Below are positions 1 through 4,263 of a stretch of 5,314 nucleotides of DNA, one piece after another; within the stretch, counting starts at the first letter, position 1, and each line of letters begins with the position of its first letter. The DNA is from Nostocaceae cyanobacterium CSSed10_463m (GTDB lineage Bacteria > Cyanobacteriota > Cyanobacteriia > Cyanobacteriales > Nostocaceae), in NCBI GenBank assembly GCA_003556955.1, contig PWQB01000284.1, positions 1 through 5,314 of the forward strand. The letters run 5' to 3'. The notes under the pieces were generated by a model, which was given only the letters and a program-made list of their open reading frames with translations, had not been told where the DNA came from and did not search any database. Position numbers and translations under genes: made by a program.

Positions 1-95
1 ATCGCGTGCTGCGCCATTCAATGGTCAAAGTGGCTGCTCCCAAGGAAGACGCACCAGATGCACCCGAAGAGCAGTCTAGTTCAACTGATAGTTAA
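1..95 (+). CDS. grpE: GrpE nucleotide exchange factor, C-terminal end only (5' partial)
   Basis: GrpE is the cytoplasmic homodimeric factor that releases ADP from DnaK. Only the last stretch is present. Reading from base 3, 30 complete codons end in TAA at 93-95. The segment starts RVLRHSMVKVA, which fits the conserved end of the GrpE C-terminal beta domain (the usual pattern is a G-D/N-R-V-L-R-x-A/S-M-V-x-V strand). It is followed by a short acidic, serine-rich tail (about APKEDAPDAPEEQ then SSSTDS), a common disordered ending. The position directly upstream of dnaK supports the call, because grpE-dnaK adjacency is frequent in bacteria, including cyanobacteria. The helical dimerisation region is outside the window, so nothing can be said about its integrity. 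The call rests on about ten conserved residues plus context. Confidence 0.85.
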   Translation, partial: RVLRHSMVKVAAPKEDAPDAPEEQSSSTDS

Positions 96-130
96 ACTTT
101 AATTGCTCGTCTAGTTCGCCAAAGTGCCTA

Positions 131-146
131 GATTCTATTCAGAATC
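131..146. repeat. Small perfect inverted repeat downstream of grpE
   Basis: GATTCT (131-136) and AGAATC (141-146) are perfect inverted copies around the 4-base loop ATTC. The stem is short and A+T-rich and no T-run follows, so it is not a terminator by itself. It could be a minor RNA hairpin or a protein site. A chance occurrence is quite possible. Confidence 0.35.
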
Positions 147-163
147 AGCTGTGCATATCTGAG

Positions 164-211
164 AAAGGCTAGGGCTGTGACAGGTTACCAGACTTTCGCA
201 GCCCGCCTTTT
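164..211 (+). terminator. Strong stem-loop, probable intrinsic terminator or attenuator between grpE and dnaK
   Basis: The outer arm AAAGGC (164-169) pairs with GCCTTT (205-210). After a 2-base bulge (170-171), the inner arm GGGCTGTGA (172-180) pairs with TCGCAGCCC (196-204), with a single G-U pair. This gives 15 base pairs around a 15-base loop (181-195). The 3' arm runs into TTTT (208-211), as in a rho-independent terminator, although most of that T-run lies in the stem and TTTT is followed by AAT. It starts about 70 bases after the grpE stop. This is the most stable structure I can find in either spacer. The matching A-run on the 5' arm would also permit some function on the opposite strand. 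Its effect on dnaK expression, full stop or partial attenuation, is inference. Confidence 0.6.
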
Positions 212-216
212 AATCT

Positions 217-238
217 AGTTTGCATCTGGGGTGCAACT
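217..238. repeat. Bulged inverted repeat upstream of dnaK
   Basis: TTGCA (220-224) and TGCAA (232-236) are inverted copies around the loop TCTGGGG. Skipping the T at 219, AG (217-218) also pairs with CT (237-238), which gives seven pairs with one bulge. It lies about 145 bases before the dnaK start. It could be an operator-like site or an RNA hairpin. It does not match the CIRCE heat-shock operator (TTAGCACTC-N9-GAGTGCTAA). Confidence 0.3.
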
Positions 239-296
239 TTCTCCAAACAGCCCACCCTTTGTCACTAGTCGTGTATCAACTGGTAGCAAAAGCAGG

Positions 297-326
297 TTAT
301 GGCGGCGAGTTTCATTAGCCTATAAA
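297..326 (+). promoter_or_regulatory. Weak candidate promoter for dnaK
   Basis: TATAAA at 321-326, at the start of an A-run, resembles a sigma-70 type -10 box and would give a leader of roughly 50 bases before the dnaK ATG. The hexamer an appropriate 18 bases upstream, TTATGG (297-302), is a poor -35 match, so this would be a -10-driven or activated promoter, or not a promoter at all. A second possible -10, TAAAAT (368-373), is so near the ATG that it would give an almost leaderless transcript. Neither is strong. Confidence 0.25.
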
Positions 327-382
327 AAAAGAATCCGCCAACCAAATATCAGGGTAAAAGCATTTAGTAAAATACTATACGT

Positions 383-2347
383 ATGGGAAAATTTATTGGC
401 ATCGACTTAGGTACTACTAACAGTTGCGTCGCCGTATTAGAAGGTGGTCAACCAATGGTAATCACCAACACTGAAGGGGGACGGACAACACCTAGTGTTG
501 TAGGGTTTGGCAAAGGTGGTACTCGCTTATTTGGTCAAATGGCAAAGCGTCAAGCCGTCACTAATGCCGAAAATACAATCTATAGTATCAAGAGATTTAT
601 CGGTCGGCGCTGGGAAGATACTCAAACAGAACGCAGTCGAGTACCTTATGCCTGTCTCAAAGGTCGGGACGAAACTGTTGATGTCCAAATTCGCGGACAG
701 AACTATACACCCCAAGAAATATCCGCGATGGTTTTGCAAAAACTTAAGCAGGATGCAGAAAGTTTCTTAGGAGAAGAAGTAACTCAAGCAGTAATTACCG
801 TACCAGCATATTTCACAGATGCCCAAAGACAAGCAACTAAAGATGCGGGTACTATTGCGGGACTGGAAGTCCTCCGGATTATCAACGAGCCAACTGCTGC
901 GGCTTTAGCCTTTGGGTTAGAAAAACAAGACCAAGAGCAATTAATCTTGGTCTTTGATTTAGGAGGGGGTACATTCGATGTCTCCATTCTCCAACTTGGG
1001 GATGGAGTTTTTGAAGTTAAGGCAACTTGTGGAAACAACCACTTGGGTGGAGATGACTTTGATAACTCTATTGTCAACTGGATGATTGAACGCTTCCAGC
1101 AAGAAGAGAAAATAGACCTTTCCCAGGATAAAATGGCGCTGCAACGTTTGCGGGAAGCGGCAGAGAAGGCGAAAATAGAACTTTCTCATCTAGGGAGTAC
1201 TTCCATTAACTTACCATTTATCACAGCCGATAAAACTGGGCCAAAACATCTAGAAATGGAACTGAATCGCGCTCAATTTGAAGAAATGGTAGGGTCATTA
1301 ATTGAAGCTACCATTGAGCCGATGATTCAAGCTCTCAAAGACGCAGACCTGCAAAGACAAGATATAGATCGAATTATTTTGGTAGGTGGTTCCACTCGCA
1401 TTCCCGCAGTCCAAAATGCTCTGATCAAATTTTTTGATGGTAAAACTCCAGATCGCTCTATCAATCCTGATGAGGCAGTAGCATTGGGTGCAGCCATTCA
1501 AGCGGGGATACTGAGTGGCGAAGTTGATAATCTATTGTTGCTGGATGTCACACCCCTATCCCTGGGAATTGAAACTTTGGGAGAAGTTTTCACTAAAATT
1601 ATTGATCGTAATACCACAATTCCTACCAGCAAATTCCAAGTTTTTTCCACTGCTGTTGATGGACAAACCTCTGTGGAGATTCACATCCTCCAAGGAGAGA
1701 GGGCAATGGCAAGGGATAACAAAACTCTGGGTAAGTTTTTACTAACCGGAATTCCGCCATCTCCCCGTGGTGTTCCACAAATAGAAGTATCTTTTGAAAT
1801 TGATGTCAATGGTATCCTCAAGGTTTCCGCCCAAGACAAAGGTACTGGTCGAGAACAAAGTATTCGGATTACTAACACAGGCGGTTTGAAGGCCAACGAA
1901 GTAGAGCGAATGCAGCAAGAAGCTGAAGCATTTGCCGAAGAAGATAGAAAACGGAAAGCACTGGTTGATCTCAAAAACCAAGCCGATAATCTATTATTCA
2001 GTTACGAAGCTAGTCTCAAGGAAAATAGTGAATTTATTGGTGAGCAGATGAAAGTTTTAGCTAACGAAAAAGTTATTCAGCTCAAAGCTGTAATGGCTAA
2101 TCCGAGTATTTCACTCACAGAATTTCAACAGTGCTTAGATGACTTCCAACAAACTTTATTTGCCATTGGTGCTGATGTATACAACCGAGCTAGCAGCCAA
2201 GAAAATATTTCCGTAATTGAAGAAGTTGCAGATAATTTGGTGCAATCAGAATTAGAGCAACCACCTAATGAAGCACCCACACCAGAATTTAACTTTGATT
2301 TTGATCACGACAGTACAGTACAAGCTGATTATGAAGCTATAGATTAG
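383..2347 (+). CDS. dnaK: Molecular chaperone DnaK (Hsp70), cyanobacterial DnaK1-like
   Basis: Cytoplasmic ATP-dependent Hsp70 that binds exposed hydrophobic segments and cycles with DnaJ and GrpE. All three Hsp70 signatures are present: IDLGTTNS (residues 7-14), [14 protein letters not shown] (190-203) and [15 protein letters not shown] (331-345). Predicted active-site residues are D8, K70 (in SIKRFIGR), E169 (in NEP), T197 and D199. The ATPase domain is about 1-382, the interdomain linker LLLLDVTPL is at 384-392, the substrate-binding beta domain is about 393-500 and the helical lid about 501-610. An acidic tail ends in ADYEAID, a variant of the usual DYEVVD-like DnaK terminus. The length of 654 aa is slightly above E. 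coli DnaK (638). The segment [16 protein letters not shown] (86-101) and the grpE neighbour point to DnaK1 rather than the other cyanobacterial paralogues DnaK2 and DnaK3; this subtype is inferred. The ATG start is fixed by [10 protein letters not shown], with no clear ribosome binding site before it. Confidence 0.97.
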   Translation: MGKFIGIDLGTTNSCVAVLEGGQPMVITNTEGGRTTPSVVGFGKGGTRLFGQMAKRQAVTNAENTIYSIKRFIGRRWEDTQTERSRVPYACLKGRDETVDVQIRGQNYTPQEISAMVLQKLKQDAESFLGEEVTQAVITVPAYFTDAQRQATKDAGTIAGLEVLRIINEPTAAALAFGLEKQDQEQLILVFDLGGGTFDVSILQLGDGVFEVKATCGNNHLGGDDFDNSIVNWMIERFQQEEKIDLSQDKMALQRLREAAEKAKIELSHLGSTSINLPFITADKTGPKHLEMELNRAQFEEMVGSLIEATIEPMIQALKDADLQRQDIDRIILVGGSTRIPAVQNALIKFFDGKTPDRSINPDEAVALGAAIQAGILSGEVDNLLLLDVTPLSLGIETLGEVFTKIIDRNTTIPTSKFQVFSTAVDGQTSVEIHILQGERAMARDNKTLGKFLLTGIPPSPRGVPQIEVSFEIDVNGILKVSAQDKGTGREQSIRITNTGGLKANEVERMQQEAEAFAEEDRKRKALVDLKNQADNLLFSYEASLKENSEFIGEQMKVLANEKVIQLKAVMANPSISLTEFQQCLDDFQQTLFAIGADVYNRASSQENISVIEEVADNLVQSELEQPPNEAPTPEFNFDFDHDSTVQADYEAID

Positions 2348-2364
2348 TTATTGGTCATTAGTTA
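2344..2364. repeat. Three heptamer units overlapping the dnaK stop codon
   Basis: The units are TTAGTTA (2344-2350), TTGGTCA (2351-2357) and TTAGTTA again (2358-2364), giving a 9-base direct repeat TTAGTTATT at 14-base spacing. TTGGTCA is the unit of one of the short tandemly repeated repetitive (STRR) families described in heterocystous cyanobacteria. The first unit contains the dnaK stop codon TAG. A pyrimidine-rich stretch with several CCCTGCC/CTCTGCC-like words follows to about 2403. Confidence 0.55.
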
Positions 2365-2398
2365 TTATCTTTCCCCTGCCCACTGCACCTACCCTCTG

Positions 2399-2414
2399 CC
2401 CCCTGGGGGGTTTT
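2399..2414 (+). terminator. Short all-GC hairpin with T-run after dnaK, weak terminator candidate
   Basis: CCCC (2399-2402) can pair with GGGG (2407-2410) around a 4-base loop, directly followed by TTTT (2411-2414), 52 bases after the dnaK stop. The stem is only four pairs, so termination would be inefficient. The same bases are also a simple homopolymer block, so the hairpin may be incidental. Confidence 0.3.
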
Positions 2415-2483
2415 CCGCACCTAATTGTGCGGCTAGCTCCTATGGTTGGTGAACAGGGTTTTGCCGCACTAGGTAGCACAATT
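2408..2483. repeat. Degenerate duplicated hairpin unit
   Basis: Copy 1 begins GGGTTTTCCGCAC (2408-2420) and continues into a perfect stem, CCGCAC (2415-2420) with GTGCGG (2427-2432) around CTAATT. Copy 2 begins GGGTTTTGCCGCAC (2456-2469), 48 bases later. Part of copy 2 is inverted relative to copy 1. GTGCGGC (2427-2433) pairs with GCCGCAC (2463-2469), and AATTGTGC (2424-2431) pairs with GCACAATT (2476-2483), so the copies can also fold on each other. It looks like a small palindromic repeat that duplicated and diverged. No coding or mobile gene is associated with it. Confidence 0.45.
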
Positions 2484-2532
2484 GTAAGAGAGACGGTTTA
2501 TGCGCCTCAGTTTGGCGGCTTTTGTTGTATCC

Positions 2533-2576
2533 CATCAGCAAAACAACAGCTGACTTTAAATTGGCTGGTGATTTTT
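2533..2576 (+). terminator. Terminator-like stem-loop with T-run in the dnaK-dnaJ spacer
   Basis: CATCAGC (2533-2539) pairs with GCTGGTG (2564-2570) over seven positions including one G-U pair, and ATTTTT (2571-2576) follows. The loop is long at 24 bases, and a competing hairpin (TCAGC 2535-2539 with GCTGA 2549-2553) exists. It might end dnaK transcripts about 190 bases past the stop. The evidence is modest. Confidence 0.3.
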
Positions 2577-2578
2577 GC

Positions 2579-2599
2579 GAAAGGTGAAAGGTAAAAGGT
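2579..2599. repeat. Three tandem heptamers, GAAAGGT type
   Basis: GAAAGGT (2579-2585), GAAAGGT (2586-2592) and AAAAGGT (2593-2599) are contiguous 7-base units, continuing as AAAATC. This is the same unit length as the heptamers at the dnaK stop but a different family. Part of the run, AAAGGTAAAAG (2587-2597), recurs inverted just before dnaJ at 2851-2861. Confidence 0.6.
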
Positions 2600-2861
2600 A
2601 AAATCAATATATTATTAATAAAAATTTACTTTTTCTTTCTGCCTAGCTTCCGGCAAGCCGTCCTCCTAAAAACACTGCTTTATCCACAGAAGTTACCTGA
2701 GCGATTTTTTGCCCTTGGGCGAATAACAGCAGTAAATCTCTTTTTTCTGACTGGCATACTCTGATGAGTAGCCGCTCCTCAAGGATATGACTTACCGTAG
2801 GATAGCAAGTGTTTGTGGCGTTTATTGCCTTGTTGCTTTCTTCCTCCTAACTTTTACCTTT
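2587..2861. repeat. Perfect 11-base inverted repeat bracketing the second half of the spacer
   Basis: AAAGGTAAAAG (2587-2597) and its exact reverse complement CTTTTACCTTT (2851-2861) are separated by 253 bases. The right copy ends six bases before the dnaJ ATG. No transposase, target duplication or other insertion-sequence feature lies between. The sequence is a common heptamer-family word in Nostoc-type genomes, so two independent repeats in opposite orientation are as likely as one bracketed element. Confidence 0.4.
2757..2770. repeat. Small palindrome upstream of dnaJ
   Basis: TACTC (2757-2761) and GAGTA (2766-2770) are perfect inverted copies around TGAT, about 100 bases before the dnaJ start. 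No T-run follows. It could be a regulator site in the dnaJ promoter region or part of the leader RNA. No known operator is recognised. Confidence 0.3.
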
Positions 2862-2866
2862 GCTAT

Positions 2867-4006
2867 ATGGCCCGCGACTATTATGAAATTCTGGGTGTCT
2901 CTCGTGACGCCGACAAAGAAGACATCAAACAAGCTTACCGCCGTTTAGCCCGGAAGTATCACCCAGATGTGAACAAAGAACCGGGAGCGGAAGATCGATT
3001 TAAGGAAATTAACCGCGCTTATGAAGTGCTTTCTGAGCCAGATATTCGAGAACGTTATAACCGTTTTGGTGAAGCTGGTGTTTCAGGGGCTGCTGCTGCT
3101 GGTGCAGGCTTCCAAGACATGGGTGATATGGGCGGCTTTGCCGATATCTTTGAAAGTATTTTCAGTGGTTTCGCTGGTGGCGGTATGGGTGGCCCCAGCA
3201 CGCAACGACGGCGCAGTGGGCCAGTACGGGGTGATGACTTAAGGCTAGACCTGAAGTTGGACTTTCGAGAAGCGGTATTTGGCGGCGAAAAAGAAATTCG
3301 TATTTCCCATTTAGAAGTCTGTGATGCCTGTGGTGGTTCGGGTGCAAAAGCCGGGACTCGCCCTCGGACTTGTTCCACTTGTGGCGGTTCTGGTCAAGTC
3401 CGTCGTGTAACTAGAACCCCCTTTGGGAGCTTTACTCAAGTCTCCACTTGTCCTACCTGTAATGGTACGGGCATGGTGATTGAAGATAAATGTGATGCTT
3501 GTGATGGTAAAGGTACAAATCAAGTACCGAAGAAACTCAAAATTACTATTCCGGCTGGGGTGGATAATGGTACTCGCCTGAGAATCTCTCAAGAAGGGGA
3601 TGCTGGTCAACGTGGTGGCCCTCCAGGAGATTTGTATGTTTATCTATTTGTCAATGAAGACGAAGAATTTCAACGGGATGGCATTAATGTTCTCTCGGAA
3701 ATTAAAGTTAGCTATCTGCAAGCAATTTTAGGTTGCCGTTTGGAAGTCGAAACTGTAGACGGGCCAGTGGAACTGATTATCCCTGCCGGCACTCAGCCGA
3801 ATACAGTGATGAAGCTGGAAAATCGGGGTGTACCTCGTTTAGGAAATCCGGTGAGTCGCGGAGACCATCTACTAACAGTCTTAATTGACATTCCTAGTAA
3901 GGTGACTCAGGAGGAAAGAGAATTGCTGGAGAAGTTGGCTAAAATTAAGGGAGACCGTACTGGTAAAGGTGGTCTAGAAGGATTCTTGGGAAATCTGTTT
4001 AAGTAA
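2867..4006 (+). CDS. dnaJ: Co-chaperone DnaJ (Hsp40, type I)
   Basis: Cytoplasmic J-domain protein that binds unfolded clients, passes them to DnaK and stimulates its ATPase. The full type I architecture is present in 379 aa: a J domain (about 1-68) with the HPD motif at 32-34, a Gly/Ala/Phe/Met-rich linker (about 69-110), and a zinc region with four CxxCxGxG motifs at 152-159, 169-176, 195-202 and 209-216. The two C-terminal beta domains follow, and the end is [12 protein letters not shown] chose the ATG at 2867 because the protein then begins [11 protein letters not shown], the usual DnaJ start. The frame is open upstream to a TTG at 2813, but that would add 18 residues unlike any DnaJ. No Shine-Dalgarno sequence is visible. 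Its TAA stop shares one base with the next start codon. The gap of 519 bases from dnaK suggests its own promoter, which I cannot locate. Confidence 0.97.
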   Translation: MARDYYEILGVSRDADKEDIKQAYRRLARKYHPDVNKEPGAEDRFKEINRAYEVLSEPDIRERYNRFGEAGVSGAAAAGAGFQDMGDMGGFADIFESIFSGFAGGGMGGPSTQRRRSGPVRGDDLRLDLKLDFREAVFGGEKEIRISHLEVCDACGGSGAKAGTRPRTCSTCGGSGQVRRVTRTPFGSFTQVSTCPTCNGTGMVIEDKCDACDGKGTNQVPKKLKITIPAGVDNGTRLRISQEGDAGQRGGPPGDLYVYLFVNEDEEFQRDGINVLSEIKVSYLQAILGCRLEVETVDGPVELIIPAGTQPNTVMKLENRGVPRLGNPVSRGDHLLTVLIDIPSKVTQEERELLEKLAKIKGDRTGKGGLEGFLGNLFK

Positions 4007-4263
4007 TGAGTTCCTCTCACCTTTCAAATCCCGATGCTCAACTTGACTTGCGTGGCACTCCTTGCCCGATTAATTTCGTGCGGACAAAATTATATCTGGA
4101 AAAAATGCTGCCTGGTGGTTTGCTCGAAGTCTGGCTAGACTCTGGAGAACCTATTGAGCAAGTCCCCGATAGCTTGATTATGGCAGGTTATCAGGTTGAG
4201 CAAATTACAGATTGTATGGGTTATTTTTCTTTGTTGGTACGCCGTCCCACTACTGCCCAATGA
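4006..4263 (+). CDS. TusA/SirA-family sulfur-carrier-like protein
   Basis: A small 85-aa protein with the TusA (SirA) fold pattern. An N-terminal strand LDLRGTPCP (residues 13-21) leads into a helix (INFVRTKLYLEKM, 22-34), then GGLLEVWLDSGEP (37-49), a second helix about 50-61 and a closing strand YFSLLVRR (73-80). C20 matches the cysteine that carries persulfide sulfur in E. coli TusA, which feeds tRNA thiolation. Here the motif is CPIN, so the second proline of the classical CPxP is missing. A second cysteine, C70, lies before the last strand. The ATG overlaps the dnaJ TAA (TAATG) and the 3' end overlaps rsgA by four bases, so the three are probably co-transcribed and translationally coupled. 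The family call is firm. The sulfur acceptor, or whether it carries sulfur at all, is unknown. Confidence 0.88.
   Translation: MSSSHLSNPDAQLDLRGTPCPINFVRTKLYLEKMLPGGLLEVWLDSGEPIEQVPDSLIMAGYQVEQITDCMGYFSLLVRRPTTAQ

Larger units (their letters stand above)
2348..2866. other. 519-base dnaK-dnaJ spacer rich in repeats, no convincing gene
   Basis: This spacer holds, in order: heptamers running out of dnaK, a pyrimidine-rich stretch, a C5-T-G6 block followed by TTTT, a duplicated hairpin-bearing unit (2408-2483), a terminator-like stem (2533-2576), a second heptamer run (2579-2599), an A+T-rich patch (about 2604-2628), a small palindrome (2757-2770) and the dnaJ leader. Two open frames occur. One is a 50-codon frame from ATG 2442 to TAA 2592-2594 on the + strand. 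The other is a 67-codon frame without any ATG, GTG or TTG start in its first half on the - strand (2846 down to 2643). I recognise neither product. No good promoter for dnaJ stands out. Confidence 0.6.

Noticed and set aside
96..382. CIRCE (HrcA) heat-shock operator upstream of dnaK
   Set aside because: Neither half-site TTAGCACTC nor GAGTGCTAA, nor a close variant, is present in the spacer.
507..770. Plus-strand 87-codon frame inside dnaK
   Set aside because: It is an out-of-frame reading of the ATPase domain, with no domain or start signal of its own.
784..1189. Minus-strand open frames inside dnaK
   Set aside because: They lie opposite a fully conserved Hsp70 coding region, have no recognisable product and are explained by codon bias on the + strand.
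2344..2599. CRISPR array
   Set aside because: The repeats are 7 bases long and directly tandem or degenerate, without 25-40 base repeats separated by unique spacers.
2579..2861. Insertion sequence or MITE between the inverted AAAGGTAAAAG copies
   Set aside because: There is no transposase, no clear target duplication and only 11-base ends made of a common heptamer word, so I kept it as an observation and not a mobile-element call.
2813..2866. Upstream TTG start for dnaJ giving 18 extra residues
   Set aside because: The extension ([17 protein letters not shown]) is unlike any DnaJ N-terminus, while ATG 2867 gives the canonical [11 protein letters not shown].
3055..3610. Minus-strand frames opposite the dnaJ glycine-rich and zinc regions
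   Set aside because: These are Pro/Ala/Ser/Arg/Thr-rich complements of Gly and Cys codons, a typical artefact of repetitive coding sequence.
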